Shown: positions 1-13,500, numbered from the stretch's first letter. The stretch is DNA of 64,000 nt from Platycnemis pennipes (GCA_933228895.1 OW121849.1:123694849-123758848); one strand, 5' to 3'. The notes: a model not told the origin generated them from the sequence alone. A program made the numbers and translations.

Positions 1-177
1 GGACCTTGTGCGATGGATGAGGTACTCAAGGGCTGATCAGAAATTCTCGTCTCGGAATCTCGCCCCGAGATTGAATGACGCAACACTGTTCGATTAATAT
101 TCAGGAATTGGATATACGGGGTGAAGTAACCCACCATATCCATGAGCATTGTAGCTCTTGGTGGCAATATAAGTATT

Positions 178-252
178 ACATATTTGGTGATCATCACCCA
201 CTGCCACACACCCTCGCGGTTGTTCGCAGGGTATTACGTAGATGTATATAAT
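178..252 (+). mobile_element. LINE (CR1/Jockey-type) 3' tail, solo fragment
   Basis: This is the 3' terminal segment of a non-LTR retrotransposon family that recurs in the window. Its signature is TTTGGTGATCATCACCC, then CTGCCACACACCCTCGCGG, then GCAGGGTATTACGTAGATGT. The same string ends the better preserved copies near 19.4 and 42.6 kb, where it follows decayed reverse-transcriptase coding sequence. Only the tail survives here, so this is a severely 5'-truncated copy, as expected from aborted target-primed reverse transcription. The terminal GTAGATGTA unit matches the short repeat tail of the family. No target duplication was found. Confidence 0.75.
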
Positions 253-920
253 TTAAAAACGTTTAGAAAGACCCAACTCTCTGATTTTCAGTTAAAAATA
301 ATTCTCTTACTGGCTAAAAATTCTTTTATACGTGTACGCTAGACACTTATAATGCGTATTTCTACATGAATATTTTAGCGATTGATTTCCTCAGTCTGGG
401 GGTGAAGTTTGTGCGAATCACATTGCCGTTCACTCTCATCAACGTATAGGAGCTTCAGAAATTTGCAAATAACTCGAAAAGTAATTATCACAGCGTAACA
501 CAGACGGTGGACCTTATTTATTGATATGTTTTATGTTTTTACGTCTCATACTCGTTTTTTCTGTGTACGTTACATACTCATTCTTGTCCTGAAGATTTCA
601 TTCTATCTATAAAAAAAGTTTCTTTTTTGTCGTCCATTCTATTTCTTGAGCCAATATTATTCTAAATGTAATTTGTAAAATATTTAAATGCAAAAATGGC
701 ATTACAATGACGCGAATTGAAGGAGAATATATGACAATTGAGCAAGTGATGAAACATTTTTTCATTTTACGAGCCAGTCTCATTGACGAGATGCAATTAC
801 CTACTTAGTCAAGCGATCTAATTTATCATTCCCGTAGTGTGTCGGGAAATTCCTAAGTGTGCTGGCGGAGTCTGATTTGAGCAACGAGTCATAATATGTA
901 TCCGCCAAGGATGAATATTA
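253..920. other. AT-rich gene-free stretch
   Basis: No open frame above 66 codons, no repeat shared with the rest of the window and no RNA gene was recognised. The sequence is AT-rich with short homopolymer runs. Confidence 0.6.
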
Positions 921-925
921 AATAG

Positions 926-968
926 GTATAAAACTCTTCCATCGGATAATAAGGCAAATTCAGTCCAC
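926..968 (+). promoter_or_regulatory. candidate core promoter (TATA plus arthropod-type Inr)
   Basis: A TATAAAA box near 928 is followed about 35 bases later by TTCAGTCC, which matches the arthropod initiator consensus TCAGTY. The spacing is a few bases longer than the usual 30 or so. The GC- and pyrimidine-rich patch that follows could be a 5' leader, but no convincing coding exon lies downstream. This is inferred from motif spacing only. A chance match is likely enough that it should be tested with transcript data. Confidence 0.2.
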
Positions 969-1690
969 AGGCTCCTATGCTCGTGTGCTTTCTAAAATCC
1001 TCCCCTCCTCCTTCAGTCAGTCTTTCGTAGCTCCGCGCTTTCAAAGTTACCGCGAGCCACCCACGCGACTATCTTGTGGGGGCCGGCCGACTGCCTCCAG
1101 CCTCCTTTAGTCCATAAAGAAAGCTTCAGGCCGCTGGCCAGCTTCATAGGGAACGAAGAGAAATAGCCCCTTCCCCCTCACTTTTGACCCTTTCTTCCAC
1201 CCCCTCCATCCTTTTACGGCTCCGCCCCATCCATTATCCTCCTCCCCCACCCTGGAAATTCCGCCATCCACCTTTGCTGTAAAGATATAAAGGCAGAGTA
1301 CAGAGAGATAAAGTGAAAGTGAAAAAGTTACGATAGCCCCAGTTTCCAGTTACACTTGCTCCGATTATATCACAGCGGCGGCGGCGGTGAGAGAGGGAGT
1401 TGTGACACTAGGCTCGGTTGGTAGGGATAAAGTTCCACGTATTCGGCACACGCGCTGTTCCCGCTCGGAATTATTACATTCCTCGCGAGAGTGTATTCCT
1501 CCCCCTCCCCCACTCCCCCCCAATTCGCCCCGCGGGCAGCGGGTTTTCGCGGGAGGGTGATGAAGCTGAATTTGAATGATCGTCTGGCATTTAGACGTGT
1601 CTTCATCCCACTGTTTCTGTCCCGCGGAGGGAAACGCGTCCTTGCTTTCCGACTTGTTGAGTCTTCACGGACACATCAGAATTATAATTC
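969..1690. other. GC-rich, CpG-containing patch
   Basis: GC content rises sharply against the AT-rich flanks. The patch holds pyrimidine-rich tracts, a short GCGGCGGCGGCGG run near 1376 and many CpG dinucleotides. Short frames are open on both strands (78 codons reverse at 1370-1606, 71 codons forward at 1491-1706), but their products are compositionally biased and mirror each other, which is a GC artefact. It could be a CpG island or a first-exon region. Nothing shows which. Confidence 0.4.
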
Positions 1691-2245
1691 GCTTTTTTTT
1701 CCTTAAGCGTCCCAACTAATAGCCATGTAGCGAGTGGCTTATTCCCTCCAGACCGAAGGCCACCGGATTTTAAAAATCGGTTGACTACTCTTCAAGTGCT
1801 TACTTCGGCCCAAGGCCTTAGATGTTAATGGCTGAAAAGTTCATGCATACCTTTATGCGTGATCAGGTCCACCGGACGTTTTTTTGCTTAAAATATGAAT
1901 GAATCAGGTTGTATTTCGTGGAAGTTGTACGTCCTCGTATGGTAAACGGTAGATCAAGTCCACATACGTGGGTTGCATCTTTCTTGATTGTGTCAAACAG
2001 TGAAACCAGGAAATATATATTCCAACCCTTTTTTGTCCTTTTGTATACAATCAAGACACAGGACCGGTTCAAGGAAGATTGGCGCCCTTAAACAATATTG
2101 CTTTGGATTCCCTTTATTTTGGAAAATACGCAAATTTTTTGGCCATCTCTTTGTTGACCTGAGTCTGATTTTCCCCTTGGTTTTAATTTATTGATTACGT
2201 TTTCTTTATCTTTTCAAATTTCGTAGCCTTTGAAGTTCAGCGCAC
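1691..2245. other. gene-free stretch
   Basis: Only chance frames of 60-70 codons on both strands. No repeat, RNA gene or mobile element end was recognised before the MITE that starts at the right edge. Confidence 0.5.
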
Positions 2246-2786
2246 GAATGGGGTCGTTTACCATATTTTTTTTATTGCCGAATCTGTTAGAGTTTGTAAA
2301 ATAAAAGGACCCGTATTTTTCCGTTTTCTGATCCGACAATTATTTCCCGAGTTATAAGCGGCGAAAAACTGATGTTTTTAACCCTTTCGGAAAAGTGGGT
2401 GTGGCGCAACCTCTGACGTATATCGACTTCGTCCAATCACAACTGAGCCCGCGAAGCTAATTCGCCTTATCGCAAAGGGGGGGACACAGCTGACTCGGCC
2501 AATGGGAGCGATTTCGACAGCATCTGTGCGAGCAGACCTTCCGAGAACCCCCCTCCTATCCCTTCGCCCTCCCCTGAAAGCAGTCAAGGACGGGAGGAAA
2601 ATGACGTCAATGTTATCACAGCAGCATTTTCGGTGGGCGTCACCTTTTGCTTATTTTAATTTTTGAATTATGAGTGAATGGTTGTGGTTAGAAGATTAAT
2701 TTTTTCACTAAAATTCGTTTTTCGTTTCCATCTAACGATTTCGTGTACAAAATTGCGATTTCGGTTCCGAGTAAACGCCCCCATTC
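2246..2786 (+). mobile_element. MITE family 1, copy A (~541 bp, 16-bp TIR)
   Basis: A non-coding element bounded by terminal inverted repeats: GAATGGGGTCGTTTAC at the left, and on the reverse complement of the right end GAATGGGGGCGTTTAC (15 of 16 matching). Two further near full-length copies lie at 36.7 and 62.7 kb with the same ends, which fixes the boundaries. The interior has no coding capacity. It carries a G-run, a perfect TGACGTCA palindrome at 2602-2609 and an AT-rich right third. Length, TIRs and lack of an ORF fit a miniature inverted-repeat DNA transposon. No clear target duplication was seen, so the superfamily stays open. Confidence 0.8.
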
Positions 2787-2859
2787 AGCACAGCATTGAA
2801 AAATATTTATGCTGGTCCACCGCAACCCATTTACAGTTGACGTTCTTTGCTTTATATCA

Positions 2860-2900
2860 CGTATAAAAGCTGAAACGTGTCCGCAGAGAGCAGTTTCACG
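2860..2900 (+). promoter_or_regulatory. candidate TATA/Inr core promoter beside MITE copy A
   Basis: CGTATAAAAGCTG near 2860 is followed by GAGAGCAGTTTCAC. The A of CAGTTT falls about 30 bases downstream of the first T of TATAAAA, the usual distance in arthropod promoters. It lies about 75 bp beyond the right end of MITE copy A. No recognisable coding exon follows, so any transcript could be non-coding or start a distant gene. Inference from motifs alone. Confidence 0.25.
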
Positions 2901-5200
2901 GTTTCCTGTCGTTGAATTATAATAAGTTGATGGCAATTTAGCTACAGTTTCCAAGTTATACTAAACTTTCGAAATACCAACCTCAGGGTTTTTCTGAAGA
3001 TTCAGGCGATATGGAGTGGAAACGAACCTGGCGATGCTGTAATACAGTGAAACCCGGGTCGTAGTAAAGTTTATTTTTGTGGCTTTGGCTCGTGTTTTTC
3101 TTTCTGTGTTCTCAGGGTTTTTCCCTAAAATACAATTTCAGAGGAGTTGTGTGAGTATTTCCAAGCTTTGTAGTTTAAAAACTTGAGCCATTTTTATCCG
3201 CTCCATTGGAATGAACGACCTTCGTCTAGAGATTTATTCATATTCCGACTTGGAGAAGCGTGGCATCCCAGCCTGTGTCATTATGTTCTCACCGCCTCCC
3301 CTAATGCAGACTTCTCTTTTTTTTTACTCCTACCGGACCTTCCTCCTACTTATGTCAATTCATCTTGCCCAATACGCTTTATCTCCGCGGAAAACCCAGA
3401 GCTAGCCCCAGGGAGGAATGGTGATAGTCTTATCTGTCTGAAATCTTTCATCCCCTAGGGCAGGAGTACGTGGGCCTTCATAAAAGTTAGACGTAGAATG
3501 AAAAAAAACAAAGGCGCCCGCGGGAAAACAGGCTTCACGCCCGTAACTGCGATATCGGGTGTTATGTCACGCGACCTGAACCACTACCGGGTTTCTGAGG
3601 AAAGAAAATGGTGGCGAGGGATAAAGTTCTTGGGTGAGAGGGGGAGGTCGGCTGGAATTCGAAATGTTAAGAGAAGAAAAGGAAGGGCCCAGTTCGCACG
3701 CTTTCAATGTGGATCTCGATTGCACGACTCCAGCGCCACAATCTAGGCGGTGGCGCGGAAATTAAATATATGGCAAAGCTCCTCCCACAGTTTCCACCCA
3801 TCACCAGGGAAACAAAAGACGCCCGAATCACAAACTTCCAGTCCGTACGAAAACGTGGTTTCATCACGATAAATCGACAAACATTTTCATTTTTAATTCT
3901 GATTCACGGGTGCATTTTATTCGATTTAATTTTGCGATAGAATTGGGTGATCTTCTGTGGGTTGTTCTGCCAGATTCGTCTTCTTCTATGAGTTCAATGA
4001 GATGTCCTCTTTTTCTGGAAATTAGCGAAATGAAAGATTGAATCAAAGGTCTGCAGTGAACTTCGCAACAGAGTGAAAAGTCTCCGTTCACGCCTCCTTT
4101 TGAATGGCGGGAGTCGCGGGCGTGGGAGGAATACGTCGAAATCCGCTGGCTGCCACAGCTTTCAGCATGGCAAGCAGGGTGGAGAGTGTTTCGGAAAGAT
4201 ACTTTTACCAAGCACCTAACAATCTAGCCGCTCTAGGTACCTCATCGTATTCCCAACTTCATAAGAATGCCTGTGGCAAAAAGTAAATGCCTTTTAGTGA
4301 GAACGTCTGTAATAATATTTCCCCGAAGGCTTTCTTTATTTTAGATTCAAATCTCATGGCTCCAAACTATATTTTCCAACAGCTTGTATCCGTCTAATAA
4401 ATATTATTTCCTTGAAATTTTAAAAAATTTATTGGAAGTATCACAAAATTGTGTTGGACATGCGGCTTAAAACGCATTGAAGTGCAGGATTCCTCAACGT
4501 GAAAATATCCATCGCCGAATTTTGACCAAAACCGCATAATTATATGTTCCGTACCATTCTCCATTCACCTTCTGTTTCTGCTGATCGATTTCTCTAAATT
4601 CATTTTTTAATTGAGTATTCTTTTCTTCCTCAATGGACATCATTTTTTATGCTACCTCATTTCTTTGAAAACTAAATGGGTTTCGATGCTTGTGAAATTG
4701 TACGCTGTTCTTCAAGACGCATTCAAAACAGTTGTGATTGTCAAAATTTCTTCTCACCGGCTTATACATCCATTTCCAAAGTCATGCTGTAAAAAAAGAT
4801 TGGAATTTTTTCCTTTTCTCTTGAGAAAAAAATTCCAGATCCTAAGCATATGCTATATACATATGATCGCGCGCGAGCCCCGAGGTCCATTTGCAGTGAG
4901 CCATTTCTCACCTCGAGATTGAGATCGAGATTGGGGCGTTGAATAGGAGATAGTGTTGGGTATTTTAAGTTTGGTTTTTTTATGAGACTATAAGTAGCGT
5001 TATTTTGATAGGGAAAGTATGAATGATATGATCGTTGTTTTGTTTATTTTTACGAGAGGTTATATTGTTGAAGGTGTTTATTTACGGGAAGGAATAATTA
5101 GTTTCAAAATATTTGGTTAGGGAAGGAGGTAGTTTGTGTACTTTTTAATCTGGGAAATGAGGATGGAGTTTACGACGCGCGTCTACCGCAGGTGAGGAGG
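2900..5200. other. gene-free stretch, mostly AT-rich
   Basis: Open frames reach only about 115 codons and overlap each other on both strands. A small inverted repeat (GGAATTTTTTC with GAAAAAAATTCC) sits at about 4802-4836. No transposon ends, RNA genes or protein families were recognised. Confidence 0.5.
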
Positions 5201-5740
5201 ATTAACTACATATTTTAGTATTGATTGAAGCAAGGATTGATAGGATGAGAGAGTGTGTTGCTTATTCTTCGAATGCAGATGGAGGAATCACTGGGATTTC
5301 GGAGGCGCGCAGGCACGAGCCTTTTAAACGAGGGCGATCCCGTATGGTGCGTACGAGGGCGTTGGCTGGACGTGACTTGGCGGCGGCGTCTTAAGACCGC
5401 TGTCTCGGTATAGCGCGGGGAGGGGAAGGGGGGGGGGGGGGGGGAGTGGAAGCGGTCGCCTGAGTCGACGACTCTGGGGCGAGGGAGCGGGTTTGGGAGC
5501 ATTGCAATCGACGTGGCCAGCGGTGGGGGCGTAAGAGTTGAAACGGTCGGCGGGCGGTGCCCGAGTTGAAAGTTCGATGGGGTGGACGGATGGGAGGGGT
5601 GGAAATGACAATCGAAAGGAGGGGTGGATGGCCGAGATTTCCTTTGGGTTCTCTTCGTGCGTGGCTGGGGGTCCGTACCGAATCGCGATTGCAAATTTTG
5701 GGTGGGTCGCATGTGCTCTCACCGATCAACTCAATCAATT
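5200..5740. other. GC-rich patch with 17-base G run
   Basis: This patch is strongly G-rich on the plus strand, with 17 consecutive G at 5428-5444 and many CpGs. Three overlapping reverse-strand frames (165, 132 and 115 codons) are open only because the complement is C-rich. Their products are Pro/Ser/Arg-rich and are not credible proteins. Possible roles are a CpG island or a quadruplex-forming tract, and neither can be shown here. Confidence 0.4.
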
Positions 5741-7500
5741 AGTAGAAAGCGATGCATCTGTCCGCTGGAATTTTATTGGGGCCTACTAAACGGCTAAGAG
5801 TAACAATTGAACGAAACTGAAGTGAACTCGCTTTTGAAAGACATCGGGAAGATTATTTGAAATTTGATGTTCAAGTCCTCCTCATTACCGTTAGAAACTG
5901 AGCTTGAACTCAACACGAAGTTCAGTCTGAACTCATCGAGTACACACCTACCTCCTAAGACGTAGGTAACTGTTGTAATCACTTTCACAGTCTCCTTGCT
6001 GAAAAAAAAATCAGACAGCTAGAAACCCAATTTTGATTTCTAATTTTTATTGAATGAGAAGGAAGTTTTCAGAGCCATTCTTGTCGAAGCCGAAGAACAA
6101 ATTTGAAAGATAGTTGTATCCTATTATGTAAAATCTATTTTTCAGCTAAAACTGAACATCATGCCTGATGACCTACCAACCACTCCCACACACACTTGTG
6201 GTGGCTCAGAGGTGAAAATGTATATGATGATATAGATTATCTAAGCCTACTTTAGACGATCGAACACTAATTACTCTCATCTTTATATATTTTCATTTGC
6301 CAAATCAACTGACATAATTATTTTTTTATTTTTTTGGAACCACGAAATTCGAAAAAACCCTTCAGCTCCATAATTCATTACACTGCATAGTGAAAATTAA
6401 ATATACTAAATATAAATTATTCATAGTGAAAACTACCCAGAGACGTTTTTCTTAGTAACGATAGATTTGGTATTCTTCAGATTCTGGTAATTTCGCTCTA
6501 CTTTACGATGTTTGCTAGCTATTACCTTTTATTACTATCCATATCTCTGGCTTTCTAGGCTTTCATTTCCAAATTGTGCTGAATTCTCCGGTATATAATA
6601 TGCAAAGTGAAATCCAAGTAATGTTTCTTCATTTGATTCCCTTACTTTCCTGCCAGCTTTCTCCGGCCGTCTCCGAGCCTCTCCTCTGAATGCTTGCAAT
6701 CTGCGCTTATCCCTCGGTCTTGCTAATGAAACTCCAAATGAAAATTCCTTCGTAATGGAACTGGGTTTGAAATAGTGCTTCACGGGAGATAGAACTCCAT
6801 GGTGCTTGGCGCTCTTGGAATTCTTCGGTCATGGAAAATTAAAGCGGAGAGGGTAGCACATTGCGGGCGCTGGGCATGCGTTCACGGGACTCGGTGCAGG
6901 ATTCGGCTGAAAAATAAAAGAAATTCCCCTCCTTCGTTATTCATTAAGCTCTATCTTAACTCTTGGCCTGGTATACCAGTAATTTAGTTCAACATTGAAA
7001 GGGAAACAAAAGTTTAAAAGTTAGTAGAGTGTATTTGTTTGGAATAATTACGTTATAATATTCGTAAAAATATATATCGTTAAATACATCATTCAAGCAA
7101 CCCAATTTTAGCAACAACCATTGTTAAAAATGCACATATTTCTACTTTTGCATTAACGTGGTACTTGCAGTGAATACAATGACAGACCAATTATATGTCA
7201 TAGGTTTTCGCTTAATACTTTTTGCTTTGCTTAAAAATATGTTAAAGTTCGCGATAGTGTATTTCTTCAACTATTTAAAAGGTGCTAGCAGTATTGTGAA
7301 TTTCCTTTGACCTCATTTCTGTCATCTCTGCTCTTTGAGAAGACAATATTGTCCGTTTGCCGCAATGATAATATGAAATTTAACCTATTGTATTTCTTGA
7401 ACGTTCTGTAGGGCCAAGTTTTTATATTCTGCTGCGCCCATCTAATTTGATGATTTTATTTGTCCGGTCACAACTCTTAAAGGATTCCACCTCACGATAG
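5741..7500. other. gene-free stretch
   Basis: AT-rich sequence with frames no longer than 82 codons. No repeat shared with the rest of the window was recognised. Confidence 0.5.
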
Positions 7501-7507
7501 GAGTATC

Positions 7508-7550
7508 GCGAAATCTGGATCGAGAAATATTTCTCGAACCAGCATTTCGC
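7508..7550. repeat. near-perfect 43-bp palindrome
   Basis: The centre CGAGAAATATTTCTCG is an exact 16-bp palindrome. It is extended on both sides by CTGG/CCAG and then GCGAAAT/ATTTCGC, with one mismatch and one single-base bulge. Almost no loop remains, so extrusion as a cruciform or origin from a short foldback insertion are both possible. No second copy was seen in the window. Confidence 0.7.
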
Positions 7551-10500
7551 TTTCTAAAAGCCAACGCCTTCTCCCGACGCAGACCGTTAAATGCGCGCAG
7601 GCGTTAAAGTTACCACTGATCTTACGATGGGCGAGTCTTCGTTTTACGCCCATGACGACCGACGCCAGCGACAAAGGCGGCGAGTTGAGATGGCTCTCGT
7701 TACGCGTTTCCTCTCCACACGCGAATTTGATCGAAATATTAAAAGAGAGCTTTATCGTTTAAACTTCTCTCGATTGCCATCATTATACGAATTTGGACGG
7801 GAGGATCCCCAAATTATATATTAACGCCCCTTTCTTGCCATTATGCCCTTCGCGATGGCACTCATTATGTGGTCGGTTCGTCCGTGAGGTTGCGTTGTTT
7901 TCGAAGACCACAAATTAGCGTACTTTCCCTCATTTATTTCGCTTTCGTTTTGATGGAAAGCCTGGATAAAAGAGTTAGAATTTTAAAATTCCATCTAAAA
8001 TAAAAACATACCTACCGCGGTTTTTTGATACGTTCCGAGGCTCTTTCCTCCGAATTGTTTAAAGCATATGAGAGAAAAGATGTTCCTTCAAAGGTTTTTA
8101 AACGCAATTGATTCACTGTTTTTTGCCCAGTTATGTACTCTGTGTCGTAGGGAGCAGTTTGCACTTTAAAACTTCCTTAAAAAGTTTTGCCCGACCTTCC
8201 TTGGATTAGCAATGGTGGTGATATTTTGAGGGTTTTCTTACGTAAATGGAAGACTTTGTATCTCCACTGGTATCAAAATGTGTTTAAATGCCTATTGATA
8301 GGACGTTTCCCTATATTGAGAATGGATTTTGTATCTATACAGTTTGACAATTGGCTGTGAAAGAGATCATCCTATTCCTACCTGAAGATGAACGTCAAAG
8401 CCGTGGTATCTCTTAATCTTCAAAATATTGCTATGACTAGGGACATGCAATGAACAACATAAACTTCAACCATTTTCCTCTTGTACCATTAGGTACTCGT
8501 ATATTTTTCTCTCGTAATCAAAATGAGGCTGATTAGTCATCAAATAATTTTAATTAGATGTTATTTTCTATGCTCTTTGTAATCTCTAGATAACAGAGGA
8601 AATAACCTGTGACAATGTATTTCGCGGTGAAGATTTAGTAACTCAAAAAAGAATGTGCACATTTTATTGTTTCATTCTAATCGTTAATGCCATCAGATTC
8701 ATTTCGAAAAAATAATTTGACTTGTTTCATTAGGGGTTTTCCTTTGTTCCATTCCTCTGCAATTGGACCTTGAGTGTACAAGGTATTGGAATTCTAAATA
8801 AATGTATATCATACATATTTGATTTTGAGTGACGAAGAGTTACCTATGATCATATTAAATTTCACATTTACCAATACAGGAATTTTCTACGCTTCATTAA
8901 GTAGTACTTCTCACCCCAGAGGTTAAATCGTGTCTTTGCGACATGTAACTTTAGCTATATTATTTTTGGTACTTGGTTCAGCTATAATGAGTACCTTCGT
9001 GAACGTCGGATACTATGCCCATTCTTGATTAAACTTATACCGTTGAATTTTCTAAAATATGCCCGCATAGTTAAGCTGAAACTATTTAGTGAATGCTTGG
9101 TGATTATGGCCCTCAATGGTGCCTCAAGAGTCTTCAGGTGTCATTCTGGGCACTGCATCTTTGTATATTCATATGTGTCGTCTCGCTTGTGTCTCTGTGG
9201 CACAATAACATTCAGGTTGTTATTATTCACCCCTAGAATCGAATCCGTGGATGCCATCTGTGGGGAGCATGGCTAGAGGAGGCCTTTTGCCCAACCACTT
9301 TTAATTTTTTGAAAGAGCAGCGGTTAGCATTTCCACAACAGCGTCTCTCTTGTGTAGCGGGTATTGCAAAATTTGGGAGCGTGAGAGAATTCCGAAAAGA
9401 TCAGTCCCTATCGAGTTGCATTTATAGCTATTCTGTTCAGCGTTGCCGAAATTTGTTATAGATATGTCAGCCAGTATGGTATCCAGGTCCTAGTAGTTCA
9501 ATTTTGGGAGCTTTGTACAAACAGCAGAGATATGTTGTATTTTAATACTTTATTTTACAGTGTATAGCCAACTGATTTTTTTAGAGAAAATAATTACACA
9601 GGCTGGGATGCCACCCTTCTCCAAGTCGGAATATGAATAAATCTCTAGCCGAAGGTCAGGCATTCCGATGGAGCGGATATAAATGGTTCAAGTTTTTAAA
9701 CTACAAAGCTTGGAAATTAATTTTTGCCAGCCATACCCTGAGAGATCAAATGCTCTATTTCGATGCAGTATGTAAACATAGTTTCCTAACTATTTTGGAA
9801 CTTCCGGCGGCTACTAGCTCTTCCGTCAGTGTAAAGAGCCGTTAAAACTCCTTAAAAATTTCGTTGAATAATTCTGTATACGACACGTATTCGAACATAA
9901 CCGCATGCTTGTCGTGTACAAAAATAATATAAGATAAAAAAATGATGCTTAGCCTACTTTTTAAACTTTCGTCTTGACTCCCCAGGGAGTACTCAAATCT
10001 TTTTCTCCTTAAATTCCTGATAAACGTCCCCTAAAAGTAACCACGAAATAATTCATCATGAGCTCAGAAAGTTACCTGGAATTGCTGTGGAGAAGTACTC
10101 TCGGCATCACCTGGACGACGGTTCTATTAAGGCCATCGTTCTCTCATGCTAAAATTCCAAAGCTGAGGTAGTTATTAAATCACAAACTATGGGAGGATGT
10201 GTAAAAAACATCCTTTCATTAGATCAGCTGAGAGATCCCTTTCACTTTGGAGGACGAGGGCATCGTACATGGATGCATTTCCAGGGGGTCATGCCATCTA
10301 TCATAGAGGGATGACGGAGGGAAAATAAAATTGAATTCTATGACGGCATTGTGTCCACTTAATATTTTTTCTTTCACTTTCATCTTCAGATTTATGTTGA
10401 TAAACAATGGCTGCGCTGTTGGGTGAATGAATTATGTTATGTTATCCCAGCAGAATAAGTGACAGCAACGTAGTGGAAAGTCTGTCCTTCAGTTCTCTTG

Positions 10501-13500
10501 TTCTATTAAGCAAGTGAACGATGCACCAGTGTGTCTAGTGTGAGGACAGTTCAGTCCTTGACACATTTAGAAATTATGAACGACCATCTAATGCACCTAA
10601 GGTGTCAATGGAACTAAAGATAGTTAGACGATGGAAACAAATGTTGGTCCCCCTTTTGAATTTTAAAGGACTCTGATGGCATTTTCTTAAATTGAGAGTA
10701 AACTCATACTTCATCGGATATTTTGCTAACATCATCAGGCTAAATAGCGTGTGAATGACATTAACTATTCTATTTTCTGGGAGCTTGGAATTTTAATGGA
10801 AATACCGTACAGAATTTCGTGTAATCGCATTTTTGGCCGTTTTCTTAAAATTTACTTTGAAATATAACGTTTTAAAATCCTGGAATTATGTTTACTAATG
10901 AAGCTTATGTCAACACAAAATAGCTTCTCATCGCTTTTCACTATTCTTATCCCATGATTTCGAAATCCTATGTATGCGAGAAATACTCGAATTAAAAATT
11001 TGTAACAGGTATAAGAAATACATGAAAATTATTCTTTATTAATAATTTTAGATATTGTCCTCAAAACGTGGTTTTTGAATTAGCTGTCATAGTAAGCTGA
11101 TTCGTCACAAAGTAAGTAACGCTCAGGATTCCAGAAGAATAATATTTATCTTCTTTTGAGACAAAAAAATCCACAGTCAACTTCACGATCTGCCTTTTGT
11201 TAAGAGTTGATTAATCACTGAGCCATCTATTGTACTCATTGGAGGAACCGATGATGGTGAAGTAACTTTCACCTGACTACCATCACAAGCTCTTTTTCAA
11301 ATCAAGTATCAAATCCCAAGGTTTTGATGCTGGTACGTCATGATATAATATGAGTTAACATTTTTTCGTACATTTAAGCTAATAGAAAAAGCCCTAAAAA
11401 ATTAGGGACATAAAATATTTAAAATTTCTTGGCAGTTATGCTTGATGAATCGGTACAGGTACTGCACCTTAAGAAAATATGACCCCCTATTAGGACAAGA
11501 GTTGTATTGAAGTATTCAACACATCCATATAGGAGATCTTATTTCCAACCATAATGCATCAATTGAAAAAGTAGTATTCTCTCTTTGAATGGAATGAAAT
11601 AGAAGGTTGTTATTGTTGATATAAAATTATACTTTTTATTGATGATCATATTTTTTACCTTTTTTTCTAATGGTCTGTTGCTTTATTTTCAGGTGAGTGC
11701 AGTACCAGCCAATGCTACGTAAATTTTCCAGCCAGTCGAGGTTTCCAGTCACGTAAGAAGTCTAAAGTTGGTGGGATATCCTGCCAACTCCAAGGTCACC
11801 ATACCTATTCCCACAAGAAGAATTTTGTTTTATTAGCAGTAAAAGTTGCCGAGCGATCTCAAGCCTCTGAAAGTCTATAAAAATCTACCTTTAAAAATTT
11901 CGCAAAAACGGGGAAATAAGAAGTTTTATGGTATAAAATACATACAGAATAATTTATGGTATAAATATGATTAAATCTCCGATTAAAGTAATCAGGAACT
12001 AAGTTTCAGGATGGAAAAATATCCGAATAAATTCCTTTAACGGAGTTATTCGCCGACATGTACAATAGAAAGATTTCAACAAGGTGAATGATTTATCCTC
12101 TGTGGACATGTTACTATAGTAAAGTACTTATTTTGAGAGCGATAATTCTGGATACCTTCAATTTTATCATTCATTTAGCTATTTCTGTATTGGTGTCGAT
12201 CATCAGTGATACAACCAATTTTTTTTCTCGAGACAATAGAAAATATCAGCCCTACAAGACTGCGAAGTCTTGGGCATTCATCTGCTGATAAAGTCCAAGA
12301 AATACTTTTGTTGGATGACTTTCTCTGTTGTTGTAAAAGTAAAGTAATAGATTAACGCATTAACTTATTTACGATAGACGCAAAATTACGTTGTAGTTCC
12401 TCTAGAAACATTCTGCATGCAAACTCCAAGCATTAATTCCTATCGTAAAAAAATATTTTTATAATAGAAAACAATTCGTTTCCTTATTAAAAAAATATAC
12501 CCATTTGTAGTTCCTATTAATTTAGTTGCAATTGTATGCTGCAGGTACATACATAACTAGCATCATCTTTTGCCGTTTATTAGGAACGTATCGTTGAGTT
12601 TCAATGAACATATTCACCCCCTTGCTACACACTCTCCATGTTAAAGTGACTCAAGGTCCCTGTCTGCGAAACATCTTTTCTTCCCGTCAGCAGATCGATT
12701 GTAAATTTACCCGTCAACCACAACAAAGGTACTAAGTACCTAATACTTTTGACTAGTACTAGGCGACTCTTCGGCTATTTTGTAGACGCTAGATGAAAAC
12801 GTCGCCTAAGTTACCGAGGCAAGTGAAGACTGTCACAATGATTTTGAGGCATTCCTTAAGATAGATGTTTACTCCCACGCGATTTTCTCGTGCGTCAACT
12901 TCTGGACCCTGTTCCCTCGCGCCTGTGACCTCTGGAGTGCATAAATCCCCCTTCCCAGGGCACCGATTTCGTGAGCAATACATTCACGCCCCTCCTAGCT
13001 CACTTTTCTCCGCGTGACTTCAGATCGCCTCTCTTGAGATTCCTCTACGGGGCGAAATGCCTTTTCGCACGCTTCGGTAACCGACCGCAGAGCACGACTA
13101 CCATCGCCTTCAGTTGGTATGCCGTGACAGGTCTGTCATCGCGCTGTGGACAGGTTCATTCCATTGCACTGACAATACTTAGGATTCTCGCATTTGGTCA
13201 ACTTTTATTCTCTGAGTGAACGACCCATGGGGTGTTGAAAATTTCCTCAGATAAAGTTCCCACCGTAAGAAACCTAATTTAAAAAGTACACAATCACCAT
13301 TTTTCAACCTTCCTTTTGTATATTTCATTATTATTAGATTAATTTTCCATTCTCCTGATAGTTAGTGCTCTCAATTTCTGCACAAAGAGTCTTCTGATCA
13401 AATCGTGCGTTGAATTCCATCGAGCCCCTTAGTAAAAATAATTTTTCTTCATAGTTTAGAACCATTTTGTTGTTCATTCGCAGTGAATTTTTAGCCACTA

